This document shows, one piece after another, positions 1 through 11,255 of a DNA stretch of 64,000 nucleotides. Under the pieces are notes generated by a model. That model was not told the DNA's origin. It made no database searches and was given only the letters and a program-made list of their open reading frames with translations. Position numbers and translations under genes: made by a program. This DNA is from Pseudophaeomoniella oleicola (taxonomy: Eukaryota > Ascomycota > Eurotiomycetes > Phaeomoniellales > Phaeomoniellaceae). Numbering within the stretch: position 1 is the stretch's first letter; the number at the start of each line of letters is the position of its first letter. The stretch lies in contig QWDQ01000033.1 of assembly GCA_003868215.1 (NCBI GenBank), positions 1-64,000 on the forward strand, in the 5' to 3' direction.

Positions 1-1875
1 TCTCTCTGCCGTTTCCTAACCCACATGCTTTGCCTTACTTGCCTGCCTGCCCGTCTCCCTACAAGCCAGTCCCGTTCATATAACTACAAGTAATTAGATT
101 TTTACTGGGACTTTAGCAATGACCCCCTTCCCTCCCTCCCAAAACTTCCATACCTACTACACCTACACTAATTACAGTATATACCTCTTCTCCCCTTGCC
201 GAAATTCGCCCGTTTTGATTTGTTTGTAATTACTCTTAAAGAGAGGTTTTTTTTTTTTTTTTTTTTTTTCCCGGCAGGACTTTTGGATAGCTAGGTCCTC
301 CTCTATATCTAATTATACGGGCCGCCAGCCGTTTTTATCCATTCCATCCATTCTCTATCTATCGAGCTATCTATATATCTCTCCATTCCACTATTAAGTT
401 AGTTATTGACATTATTTTGGGGGGGCGTTGTTGGTTGATAAGAGGGTTTCTGCAAATGGGGCTGGCTGTAATCAAGTTCAGAGTGATTATTACGATAGAC
501 GGAGGTAGGCGTAAGGGAAGGGCTGGTAAGAGATAGAGATAGAAGAGGTTGTTGGGTTTATCGTATCTATTAACTTACTGGACATGGGTATGCATGTATC
601 TAGGTAGTGTGGATATATGTACACAAGATATACGAGGATCCGACGACCCGAAGACCCGGATTTATGTACTATGGATCTATTCTATCTAGGTACCTAGGTA
701 GGGAGGGACCTACCTAACTACTAATTACGGTTACAGCGCTGTAATCCTAGATAACTTAGCATCATCATCTCGACCATACGCATTCGTTCTCAAATCATTC
801 TTTCTTCTTTTTTTTATCTCCGTTAATACTTCGTTTGAAAGTCCCTCCAGACGATAGATAATACCTACCTATCAGGCTTGTTGTTATTTATCTGTTTTGC
901 CTGCTTTACTTGCTTTTGCTATGCTTTGCTTTGCCTGCCGCCCCACACATCAACAAACAATTAAAGATCTTTTTTGCCAGCCGGTGAAGAAAACATGGGA
1001 AAGGAAGATGGATCTTCAGATCGGCCCTGCCTGCCTGCCTGTTTATCTGTCTATCTGACTATCTGACAAGGGTTTCATTACGTGGGGGTATGTTGTTGTT
1101 GTCTGTGTTGAGATTGAAAAGACAAGGAGTGTGAGAGTAGGGTAGGTACATATGGGAAGCGCGTGATCTGCTCTAATTAGGTATGTATGTATTTATATTG
1201 GTGGTAGTGATCGTTGACTATAGGAGTTGGCTGGCAGAACGTTCAGGGTTTTAGTAGTTGGTCATGGTTTGACTACTACTGTACAGGTACGAAGGGGAAT
1301 TTAGTGAGAGGAAGATATGTCGGGATTTCTGTCCCCTGCAGTGATGTACGTGAGAGAGGAAAGATGAGGAAATTGACTAGGGAGGCAGGGGACGAGTTTT
1401 GGTTTGTTCTCTTCGATTCGTAACTAGATACTATGTATCTACGCACGCAGGTCATCAACTTGACACTGAGATACAAGCAGATCCTTCCGGTGCTACAGAT
1501 GTAGAGGAATAATGTGTGCGTAATTCATCAGACGTAAAAAGAAATTCAAGACCGAAATATCGTCGCCAATCGGGACTTCGTTGCAGTAAAGAGAAGAAGA
1601 AAGAACAGATTCTTGTACAGAAGATGTCTACATACCTAGGTATCTATGATATGCCCTCGCGCCTCAAAATGCTTATCAAAAAATAAAGTCAACAAATAGC
1701 TCGGAGATGACAGGTGAAGATCAAAAGTGCTGTCGTGTTCGGGTCTCGTCTGAAGACAAATCTATCCAGGCGAGAGGTTCGATAAGGAGAGAGAACGACG
1801 GCGAGACCGAAAACCGGGTCCGAGGGAGCCAAGATCCTTCCCCACTCGTAAGTCAGGGGACGTGCAGGGGACGTT
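1..1875. other. Intergenic, no gene seen
   Basis: Low-complexity AT/CT-rich sequence with no ORF that resembles a protein. It holds a T homopolymer at 247-269 and repeated CCTAGGTA/TAGGTACC-like words around 590-720 and 1630-1650. The right end probably contains the 3' UTR of the minus-strand P450 gene. Confidence 0.6.
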
Positions 1876-3411
1876 TCATATATCAACGCTCCCAATAACG
1901 AGTTGACTTTTCTCCAGACTCCTCGGTTTAAACACGCATTCATAGTGTTCGGGGTGGCTGCTTAGTCCATTACTCAATCCAAGTGTCGGCCTGATTTCCT
2001 CCCCCTTTTCATTCCGGGGGCATTCGAGGTCCAAAGTCGCGAGCACTGTCGCAAGGAAAATGTATACTGTCCCCGACGCGAGGTATCGGCCGGGACAAGC
2101 ACGGCGGCCGAACCCAAAATGGCCCTTGGGGTATGGTTCGCCACGCGCGTATCTGTCCGGATCGAATCTCTCCGGGTTTTGGTAGGCATTTGTGTCGTAG
2201 CACATTGCTCTTGCATTTGCGTATACGATGCTACCCGCGGGGATGGAGTACCCTTTGTAGGTATCATCTTTAATAGATTTATGGGGGACACCAACAGGGC
2301 TCAGAGGTGCTATTCGGAAGGTCTCTTGGATGATGTTGTTCAAGTAAGGGAGGTTCTCTTGGTCGTCAAAATCAGGAAGGCGGGCATGACCAACAACTCG
2401 GTCAATTTCTTCACGCGCCTTCTCTTTCACTGCAGGGTTCAGGAGGAGCTGCAGAATGGTGACCATGATGGTCGACCAGGTGGTGTTTCCGCCGGCGATA
2501 AAGATTGCACCAGCAGCTCCCTGAATGTCTACCGGATAAGGTTCTTGAGGCTGGCCCTTTTTGACGGATTCACGGTACCGTTCGAGATGGGTCTTCATGA
2601 AGGATGGTTCGGCATTCCCGGCTTCAATCTCTTTGATATTGCTGTTCCATGCTTCTGCGTGGATCTTGCGGATTGCCCAACCCCACTCTCTGGAGTGCTT
2701 GAGAGGCGCAGAGCGTGCAAGCCAGTTGGGGAGGTATGTGATGAAGGGAAAGTAGTCGCCGATTGTACTGGCAGGCGTACCACCCTGAGTAGTGGCAAAG
2801 TTGGCATCATCGGCCATCTTGATATACGGATCATCATCCTCATGGAGCCGAACTCCAAACCCAAGGCGCATGACTATTCCAGCAGTGGCTTTCCGGATGA
2901 GGAGCTCCCATTTCTGAGGACGATCTATAATGTCACGGACAGCCCGACGCATCTCCTCTGTTTGAACGCCCCGGTAGTTCTTGCATGCAGTTTGGGCAAA
3001 TGTGCTCTGAATGAGTTTTCGATGCAGCTTGAAGCGTGGACCATTCTGAAGAAAGGTGAGCGTAACACCCCAGCCCATCACTTCGAACATGACAAATCGG
3101 GGACGGTCTTGATAGTTAGCACCTTTCTTGTCCATAAGCTCTTCCGCTGCTTCAACGCTATTGAGAACCACGATCGGTTGGCCGAAAACATTGAAGTAGA
3201 GGATGTCGGAATTGTATTGCTTTCCCCATTCGATATATTTGAACTGCGGGTTTTTATATGGTACTACTCGGAAATGACCAAGAATGGGTTCTCCTGGTGG
3301 TCCTGGAGGCAGTGGCAGTGGTAATCTTCGTGGACCGAAGCGTTTATATAACCTGTACAGCAGGGTAGCCAGGCCCAGAGTAAGCACGACCAGCTGCAAC
3401 GGTGATACCAT
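1876..3411 (-). CDS. Cytochrome P450 monooxygenase (O-methylsterigmatocystin oxidoreductase-like)
   Basis: Intronless P450 of 511 aa. The frame is open to 3489 but only through a TTG; the first ATG is at 3411, giving an N-terminal membrane anchor (about residues 4-18) followed by the Pro-rich hinge LPLPPGPPGEP. Seen in order: I-helix AGGNTT (306-311), ExxR as ETFR (363-366), PERF motif (about 413-416) and haem loop FGFGRRACPG with Cys439 as thiolate ligand. These place it as a microsomal class II monooxygenase needing NADPH-P450 reductase. The overall look resembles the OrdA-like fungal group; the substrate cannot be read from sequence. The I-helix has Asn where most P450s have Asp/Glu before Thr. 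It is divergent from the homogentisate dioxygenase-like gene, with 1.2 kb between starts, so joint regulation is possible but unproven. Confidence 0.93.
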   Translation of the reverse strand: MVSPLQLVVLTLGLATLLYRLYKRFGPRRLPLPLPPGPPGEPILGHFRVVPYKNPQFKYIEWGKQYNSDILYFNVFGQPIVVLNSVEAAEELMDKKGANYQDRPRFVMFEVMGWGVTLTFLQNGPRFKLHRKLIQSTFAQTACKNYRGVQTEEMRRAVRDIIDRPQKWELLIRKATAGIVMRLGFGVRLHEDDDPYIKMADDANFATTQGGTPASTIGDYFPFITYLPNWLARSAPLKHSREWGWAIRKIHAEAWNSNIKEIEAGNAEPSFMKTHLERYRESVKKGQPQEPYPVDIQGAAGAIFIAGGNTTWSTIMVTILQLLLNPAVKEKAREEIDRVVGHARLPDFDDQENLPYLNNIIQETFRIAPLSPVGVPHKSIKDDTYKGYSIPAGSIVYANARAMCYDTNAYQNPERFDPDRYARGEPYPKGHFGFGRRACPGRYLASGTVYIFLATVLATLDLECPRNEKGEEIRPTLGLSNGLSSHPEHYECVFKPRSLEKSQLVIGSVDI

Positions 3412-4631
3412 TTTGACAAGCAGAAGGGTCGGCGCTCGTGCTATGGTTGAGAAAGAAGCGAGACCAGGACCGAAGATGAAGAGTTCCAAAAGGAAAGAGA
3501 GGAAGAACTAGGAGACTAAGGAAAGATTTATAACACCCAATGGCCTTCCATAGCTGCAGCCTCCTGCTGGTGTGCTGGTGCACCTCTTGCACCACAATTG
3601 TGAGTGATTCCCAACATCCAACGACTAGTTGGCTATTGATAAGCCAACGACAGTAAATCCACAGCGGTGGGCATTCGATACACTGGACGGAGTAGACCTC
3701 ACGATTGGGGGACGGAAGATTCTCCGCTCTTGAGCCCGTCACTTTGGTTAAGGTTGGCGAGATTGGCGGTCACTGAAGCCAAGGCGGCAAATCCTTGATC
3801 AGTGCTCTGCCGGCGGCAATGACTCGATTGCCCAGAGGGATCCTTGCGGCATCTCTTCGCATCATCCTTGACGACAGGCAAAAAGAATTGATCAAACAGA
3901 CCAGGACAGTCCATTTCATTCCATTCCATCACCCGTACATACAGTATCAACTATCGGCCTGTCTTGTAGCGGGTACTGTTGCAATGCTTTATCGATACTC
4001 CTACTGTTCCCCCCGGTCAGTTTAGTTCGAGGTGATCTAATCTGTTCATGTCTTTGTCTGCCATATAATTGAGCTAAACTGATCTTCGGATGTCCATTCA
4101 AGGACCGGCCTGTTGCCAGCCCATAACTGGACCGATATCATGGTTCCTGATCAATCAACGAGAAGGGAAAAGGTAAAATATACTGCTAAATGCGTCGACA
4201 GTCCAGATTTCCCGAATGTGCCGAAAATGATAGTTGGGCGGGGGCTGCAGGCAAAGTAGGATCTACATCCTATCTAGGACACAATCGGTAGGTACAGATT
4301 AGATAGAAAGCAACGTAGTATCAGTTACAAACATAATGAATTCGAATACCTTGCCCGTTGAGTCGGTTGCACATGCATCAATTCGCCTTCCTCTAAAGAT
4401 TTTATCAGATGTAACTCAACGTTGGCATCCCCTGGTCATATTCTACTAAGAACCACTCATTTAAACACAGAGCATTGCGCCTTCATCGCCTTTGTAAATT
4501 CGAGTACTACTTACCATCGTCAGCCCTTCGTCGTTGCTCTGCTGGTCCCTCAATTGTAACGCTTTCCCACGCATTGCCCACCCCCCGCTCCAACCTCCGA
4601 TCATCAGCAACTCATCCTGCCTCACCCTCCA
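3412..4631. promoter_or_regulatory. Divergent promoter region, P450 and HGD-like gene
   Basis: A 1.2 kb spacer lies between the divergent starts at 3411 (minus) and 4632 (plus). No convincing coding sequence is present. The part next to 4632 (about 4450-4630) is pyrimidine-rich, as expected for a fungal 5' leader. No specific operator was recognised. Confidence 0.45.
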
Positions 4632-6299
4632 ATGGCAACCGCCGCTCAAGCCTGGACAACTGAGCCCCGGGACAACGACCCATACGCATATCAAACTGGG
4701 TTTGGGAATCGCTTTGCGACAGAGGCCATTCCGGGGACTCTCCCACATGCTCAGAACACTCCTCAGAAATGCAGATATGATCTATACTCGGAGGTAATTC
4801 CTCTTGTTTTGCCCGGAAATCTACAGAGCTGACCCTGTACATAAGCAATTGAATGGTACTTCATTCGTTTCACCGCGAGGCTACCAGCAACATGCATGGT
4901 TCTACCGAATATTACCATCCGTCGCCCACCGACCACTACAGAAAGTACAGCTAAATCACAGGATTGTAGCGAACTTTTCGCTGTCGAATTCAAAAGTCCA
5001 GTTCTCTCCCAAGGAACTAGCATGGGATCCGTTCGAACTCCCTGCCGGACCAGAGTCGGTCGATTTCGTAGAAGGCATAAGAACGATAGGTGGCCATGGC
5101 GACCCCATCGCGAAGGAAGGATTGGCTATCAGCATATACGCAGCCAACGCTTCCATGGAGAGAAAGGCATTCTGCTCCAACGATGGGGACATGCTCATTT
5201 TACCCCAGCAAGGTCGACTGGACATTCAGACCGAAATGGGCAAGCTGATGGTCCGCCCCGGCGAACTGGTTGTTATACAGGCCGGTATTCGTTTTAAGGT
5301 ATCTCTGCCAGATGGTCCAAGCAGGGGGTACATTCAGGAAATATTTGGCGCACACTACGAACTACCAGAACTTGGTGTTGTCGGTTCCAATGGCTGCGCG
5401 TTACCGCGGGACTTTGAATATCCTCTTGCACACTTCGAAGTGGACTCGTCTGCGTGGACGATAGTGTATAAGTTGGGAGGTGAATTGTTCGCTTGTCAGC
5501 AAGATCATACTCCCTTCGATATTGTCGCATGGCACGGGAATTACGCACCCTACAAGTACCAGCTCGAGCGATTCATCAACGTCGCTCATGTGGACAGGGA
5601 TCAAAGTGATCCATCTTGTTATTGCGTCCTCACTGCGAAATCCAAGGTACCAGGCGTGGCTCTGACCGAGTTTCTCATTTTCACACCAAAGTGGATAGCC
5701 ACGCAGCACACATTTCGTCCTCCTTACTACCACCGTAATATGGCCAGCGAGATCATGGGGATGGTGTACGGTGAGTGGAAAGGGACAGGACACGTTCTCG
5801 CCCCAGGAGGCTTGAGCTACGAACCAAGTTTCCTTCCTCATGGTGAAAGCCAGGAACGTTTCCTGGAGGCCACATCATGGGATCTCCAGCCGGAAAGAGT
5901 CTTAGAGAACACGATGGCGTTCATGATGCACGTCAACGGTCACTTGTCCATGACGGACTTCGCGTTGAATGGGTCAGGCAAATTGCATTGTAAGTTTCTC
6001 TCTGGAGGAGAGCTATGAGAGGCCTCACTGACCTTGACACAGTACCTCCAGCTGACATGTGGGACAACGTGCGACCGGGCTTCCTCAACCATCTTGAAGA
6101 GATCAATCAACAATTGACAGCAGCCGGACGGGCACTCTTAGACATTCGTGAGTTGCCCAACAAAAAGGCCAGTCTTTCAGATGCAATGGAACCTGTGGGC
6201 ATACCCAACGATATCAACGGTCATGCCAATGGTCATACCAATGATCATGCTGATATCGATATGAACGGTCACACGAACGGGATTAATGGTCACGCATAA
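4632..6299 (+). CDS. Homogentisate 1,2-dioxygenase-like protein, divergent
   Basis: Three exons (4632-4793, 4846-5989, 6043-6299) give 520 aa; both introns are GT-AG of about 52 nt and keep frame. The family opens the ring of homogentisate to maleylacetoacetate in Phe/Tyr catabolism, using Fe(II). Seen: N-terminal YQTGFGN, then YRILPSV, VAWHGNY.PYKY, TAKS and RPPYYHRN. The iron ligands His350, Glu356 and His386 keep the spacing of human His335/Glu341/His371. The human catalytic His292 position is Gln307 (CAA, 5602-5604), and the usual M[TS]PHGP is FLPHGES. The tail after about residue 480 is rich in Asn-Gly-His. Length exceeds the usual about 445 aa because of this tail. It could be a paralogue with altered substrate or activity rather than the housekeeping HmgA; hence no symbol is given. 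Confidence 0.9.
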
Positions 6300-7588
6300 A
6301 CGATTTGATTCTGATGTCCGGTTGTGATATTACAGTGCAATGCGATGAAAGGCAGTCCCTGCTAGGAATATTGCTTGTATATACCAAAATAATGCCCGAG
6401 CGTCACAAGCAGTGGCGTTGATATCATTGGACTCTCGCAAAATGAGTCAGCCTGGGAGTTTTCAGGGATGGGATTGAGAGCATCGAGTGCACTGCGGTGT
6501 ATTCATTTCGTCTAGGCAGTCTCATTGTTCACAAAGGCATTCACACACAAAGTAGAAGATCTGGCAGGGTATGAGACCTCGTAAAGGAGTATACCTCGCT
6601 TGCTGTATACCCGAGGTTCACCTCGGTTATAGCCGATCATCCTTATCCGTTGGCTGTGATGGTTCCATCTGCTCCTTGATCGAATTATTCCGGTAACTCA
6701 TCATTAATTAGGTATATAATACCACAGTAGACGGTGATCCAGCAAGCTTCAGGTACCTCATATCGATCGACACAGACACCTAAGGTACCTAATTAGGTAT
6801 CTACCAAAGTGCATAGTAGATGCTTACCTTATCAACAATTTTCACCTTACCTTACCTCTGTAGAGGCAACTACTATTGATGGGCAGGTAGATCTATTATA
6901 TCTACAAATCAATTTGACCTATCATCTCCGCATCGCACCGTAAAACGACACTGACTCAGATCGCTAAACTGATAGCGTGAATCGGTCAGCGGTAGGTAAG
7001 GTAGTATGTATGTCCTTGGGCTTGGACTTGGACTCTCTACTCGACTCGACTCGGCAGTGCTAACGATATCATGGTCCTTTTTCTCAAACGTATTTCCCCC
7101 AAGATTCGCTTTCCTCCGAGCCTCTCACTACAACTAAGTTACGTGGTACAACGTTATCAACACAAAGAGTCTCCCAGTCAAGGCCCACCGGCAGTCCTCA
7201 TCCACTTTCTTATCCATTCAATTGCCCGCCCAATTTCACTTTCCAGCTTTACCGGCAAATTTCCCTCTTCTAACCCCATTATCCCATACCTATCTACCTA
7301 CTACCTAGCGATAGGCACCTATCACCAATATTGGAATTCCACACTGGCAAACAATTCGATCCTGTATCAAATAGAAGAGGGTCTCGGAAATATCGAATCC
7401 CAGATCGCTCGCTTACTGTTCAACAACAGTAACGAATAGGATTGGTCGCTTATGCTGCTGATTCATCTGCCTGTCCAGGCAAGCGGCAAAAGACCTGCAA
7501 AAGCACGCTGGACTGCGCATTTGCCGACGGCAGCGCTGGTGCTGGGTCACCATCCGTCATCGCCCACCCAATTCCCATTATATTGCCA
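6300..7588. other. Intergenic and probable 5' leader
   Basis: No recognised gene. Words of the TAGGTACCT/CCTAGGTA type cluster at 6710-6800 and 6960-7000. From about 7040 the sequence becomes pyrimidine-rich, fitting the leader of the regulator that follows. A 122-codon ORF at 7071-7439 has no protein-like character. The regulator's frame is open from 7442 without an ATG until 7589, so a small upstream exon is possible. Confidence 0.5.
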
Positions 7589-9874
7589 ATGCCCGTAACA
7601 CCGGCCATGACGAGCCACCGGCATAACCTGGCTCATCAACCACCCGAGGCACGTTGCTTACCCTTGTCGTCTGTACCTGGCATGGTACAGCCACAACCTC
7701 CGCCTGTTCACCAGCGCAGAACCGGTATCCCAAACGGCCCGGGAATGGTTCCTCAGACAGTGGATCCTCAGATGCCTTCGACCCAGCTGACTCCTCAGTC
7801 GTCTCATTTGGCTCAATTATCTCAGCAGTCAACGCCCCAATCCCAGTCGGGTCAACCCTCGCAACGTCAACAGGAAAGTGACGGCTCACCGAAACCCTTG
7901 ATCAAACATCGCCGCGCCCCTGTTGCATGTCGGCGATGTCGTCGGCTGCGGAGCAAGTGCCAGCACAGCAGTGCGAAACCACCATGCGTCCCTTGTTACG
8001 AAGCAGGGCCACAGGCTGCCGCCGAGTGCTTTTTCCCTGCGCGGGGAGAACCAGACAAAGACAGAGAGTTTCGCAGGCGGCGTTTCAAAGCCTCAGAAAA
8101 GGCCCATGCTGGCGACCTCAATCGAAGTTCTGCCAGTATCATGACCTCGGCCGCCTCTGTCAATGGCAGCTTTGGCTCGAGCCCGGCGGCTTCGATGCCC
8201 GAGGACCGATGGGAGCTCCTCCCGCCTCTGGAAGAGGTGATCGAGGGATGCCGAGTCTTCTTCACATCCTATTTCCAGTTGGGCTTCCTGTCAAAGTCTA
8301 TGTTCATTGAACGATTGCAAAAGGACAAAAGATCTGTCAGGCCATTCTTATTACTCGGTCTACTAGGCATCACGGCGCGGTTCGTGCCCAAGCTCGTGAA
8401 GCATTATGGCGGTCCAGTCCAAGCTACGCAGATAATGATTGAACGAGCACGAAGACTCGTCCCTGAGGAAATGTACGAGCCAACACTGGATCGAGTCCAA
8501 GGATTCTTCCTACTAGGTGTTGCCGAGTGGGGCAACGGCGACAAGGTTCCCAGCTCCATACACATGGGCCTCGCCGTACGGATGGCTGGCATCTTACGAC
8601 TGCATCAAGAAGAAGCTTATGACATACCTAAGGGTGCGACAGCTGATGATATTGTCAACTCCGAGGTTGCACGGAGGACATTCTGGGTCATTATAAGCCA
8701 AGACTCTCTGCATTCAGGTGCAACAACCCCCGCGTCGTTTGCACTCAACGATATCACAGCGCTTTTGCCATGTGATGAAGGTGATTTTGCTTTCGGCATA
8801 GTCCCCAAAGAAAGGGCGGCCTTGAGCGGTACCATGGCTGCCAAATATGATGAGAGACTGGTATGGCTCCCCTCGAGGTCATTATTTGCTACCTTGATAC
8901 AAGCCCACAGTCTATGGGGCCACTGTGCTCGATCGACATTGCGACAAAGGAATCAGGGCCCTCTAACAACACCGTGGCAGCCTTCCAGCCGATTCGCCGA
9001 ATTAGCGTTTGCCCTTCAGCAGTGGGAGGAAAACATGCCGCAAAGACATCGGTGGTCCCTGTGGAATCTTCGCGGTTATCGCAGTGAAGCCCTCGACCTA
9101 GCCTATCTAGCCATCGTCATGGTAATTCGTCTAAGCAATATCGTCATTCGGCGTGTATATCTTGAGGAGATTATGAACGCGAAGACTGGTCAAACAAGTG
9201 ACAATGCACCTCCCGGCTTCTGGGACCGGGTGTCCATAGAGCTATTCACCAATGTACTGGGGCTTCACGAACAAGTTGACGCTTTCTTTTCACTACGATC
9301 CCACGACGAAGGCTTCCCAGCAATGATAGTCTTCTGTGTGTACACCTGCGGTTCTCTAGCCTACTATCTCGCTAAGTGGCCGGCGTTGTGCCCACCGATG
9401 GCCACTCGTGCATCGACTGTCCTCGAACGGTCCATGGAGGTATTAAAGACTCTATCAGGCGCATGGCCACTTGCTATGAGGTGGCAACAGGCTCTGAACA
9501 AAGTCTCCCAGAGGCCTGCCGATAGCGACTCAACAGAAAACCTCAGCTCCCAAGGCCCACCTCCAGAACAATACGGGGAGATGCCTGTTCCAACGAGTAA
9601 GCCGGAAGACAAGAGACCTCCAACTCAAACATTGGCTTCGGCCTCCGCTAATCTCGACCTTCTGGTAAACGCCGCGGTGCAAAACGATAGGCAGGCACAA
9701 ACCCCGACTCTTATGCCTCACCAAACACAACAGCAACAAGGCTACCTAAATTTCGACTACTCGAATTCGCATTTGATGTCACCATCTGCGTTCCCTATTG
9801 ATGATTTCGAGACTGAACTGAACGCATTTATACAGGGAGGTGAAGCTGTGACGTTCTGGAATGGTGTAGGTTGA
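7589..9874 (+). CDS. Zn2Cys6 transcription factor
   Basis: A 761-aa protein without introns from the first in-frame ATG at 7589; a longer N-terminus through an upstream exon is not excluded. After a Gln/Pro/Ser-rich N-terminus, a zinc cluster begins at VACRRCRRLRSKC (Cys114, 117, 124) and continues with Cys133, Cys136 and Cys147, that is C-x2-C-x6-C-x8-C-x2-C-x10-C, followed by a charged RGEPDKDREF stretch. Residues about 200-640 look like the helical fungal-specific factor middle region, with VARRTFWVIISQD typical of it. The C-terminus is again Gln-rich and acidic. It acts in the nucleus on unknown targets. Its position directly downstream of the dioxygenase-like gene makes it a candidate local regulator (compare the HmgR regulator in Aspergillus tyrosine-degradation clusters); that is inference from position only. 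Confidence 0.88.
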   Translation: MPVTPAMTSHRHNLAHQPPEARCLPLSSVPGMVQPQPPPVHQRRTGIPNGPGMVPQTVDPQMPSTQLTPQSSHLAQLSQQSTPQSQSGQPSQRQQESDGSPKPLIKHRRAPVACRRCRRLRSKCQHSSAKPPCVPCYEAGPQAAAECFFPARGEPDKDREFRRRRFKASEKAHAGDLNRSSASIMTSAASVNGSFGSSPAASMPEDRWELLPPLEEVIEGCRVFFTSYFQLGFLSKSMFIERLQKDKRSVRPFLLLGLLGITARFVPKLVKHYGGPVQATQIMIERARRLVPEEMYEPTLDRVQGFFLLGVAEWGNGDKVPSSIHMGLAVRMAGILRLHQEEAYDIPKGATADDIVNSEVARRTFWVIISQDSLHSGATTPASFALNDITALLPCDEGDFAFGIVPKERAALSGTMAAKYDERLVWLPSRSLFATLIQAHSLWGHCARSTLRQRNQGPLTTPWQPSSRFAELAFALQQWEENMPQRHRWSLWNLRGYRSEALDLAYLAIVMVIRLSNIVIRRVYLEEIMNAKTGQTSDNAPPGFWDRVSIELFTNVLGLHEQVDAFFSLRSHDEGFPAMIVFCVYTCGSLAYYLAKWPALCPPMATRASTVLERSMEVLKTLSGAWPLAMRWQQALNKVSQRPADSDSTENLSSQGPPPEQYGEMPVPTSKPEDKRPPTQTLASASANLDLLVNAAVQNDRQAQTPTLMPHQTQQQQGYLNFDYSNSHLMSPSAFPIDDFETELNAFIQGGEAVTFWNGVG

Positions 9875-11255
9875 AATCACGGATGTAGGCGGCCATTGGG
9901 GCCTTACAATGATAGGCGTCAACAGTAAACCCTCGACCCCACGTGCAATCCGTAGGGCAGACACGGACGAGTCAACGGCACTGAATATTTGGCCTTCCTC
10001 TTTCAACCTGGACGAGCCATACCCTCGTGTACATTCGCGATAGTGCCATATATGGCTTAAGCAGTGAGCAGGCACGAGAACGGGCTTCGGGTACCAAAGC
10101 ATCAAACTTGTCTACCGCCACCATCGGCGCATGATCTTACATCTCATCAATGCGAGCCACAAGCGTCGGTTGCGATCGAGACACCATTTAAGCAAAAATG
10201 GACCTTCGTGTTTAAATGGACTACGCCTACACGTGTTCGTCCCGTCAATGACGTTTCCATGCTGGGTCGGACCACATTGTTGAAAGTAAAGAATGAGGGC
10301 AATCGTCGAACGACGTCGAACGATTCGGCCGGCGTGACGAAGTACTTATTGCAATATTGTCTGTGATGTGAACAAGATCTATGAAATTCTTATCGGAATT
10401 GAACAGCAACTGTCTATACTATTTGATTGCAACGAGTGGGAGGCAGTGAGTACATTGAATCCAGCAAATGATGTATGCCTATATCTTTTTTAGATCCGCC
10501 TTCTAGTCGCGGTCGTGTGTTCTCTTTGGATGAAATTTTGAGCAGGAAAAGTTGGCGTGCCGCCATCGTCATTGAGGGGCTCACTTCCCGTCCCGTGCCT
10601 ACTCCGCCGTATCGACAAGTCGATCTGGGAGAAAAGTGCACAGCAGAGCAGACTACAGAAAGATCATCCCCAACCAAGTGGTTTCGCATTCCAAACCATC
10701 TCAATCATGCTTTCCACCATGTCGGTAACCGTCGCCGTATGACCTCTGTTTATTTCACAGGATTCATAATCGTCAAATCAGGTGTGATGATCTAGTTTTG
10801 TACGCAAATGTGATTGTTGAGTGTGGCGTCGATTCTGAAAGCATGTACTACGTCGTATCCTGTTTCCGGCAGCCATATCCTCGAAGCAGCTGTCAAGCCA
10901 GTGAAACAATGGGATTCTCCCATCCTGCTTGATCTACCATCTTCCCGTCGAGCCGTCCTATGGGGTTTTGAATTGACCCATCTTGTACCTTACCAAAGCA
11001 TGCGACTTCGTGTCTCATAAGGCCATGCACTAAACCGACCAATTCAGACGTCATTCAAATTCCGTGGCCCAAGCTCGAGACTCATATGGTAGATTCTTCA
11101 AAGGTCGTCTGTCCTTCTAACTTCCTTGTTATGTACATTTACTATTCTCGCTATATCTTTCTTATCTTTCTTGAAAGGACCGCGTCTTTGGTCTAGCAGA
11201 GTGCTAGCCCTCTCTCTGCTTCCTCCTACTCGTTGTCCATATCTTGCATATCGGT
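9875..11255. other. Intergenic, no gene seen
   Basis: About 1.4 kb without a recognisable gene. A 106-codon ATG ORF (10475-10795) shows no motif and is treated as chance. The right end (about 11100-11250) is CT-rich and is the likely leader of the aquaporin gene. Confidence 0.5.

Noticed and set aside
2119-3324. 401-codon ORF on the plus strand
   Set aside because: It lies wholly antisense to the P450 gene, and its protein has no motif; the P450 frame carries all diagnostic residues.
7071-7439. 122-codon ORF upstream of the Zn2Cys6 gene
   Set aside because: Composition is leader-like and no domain is visible; it more likely lies in the 5' leader or promoter.
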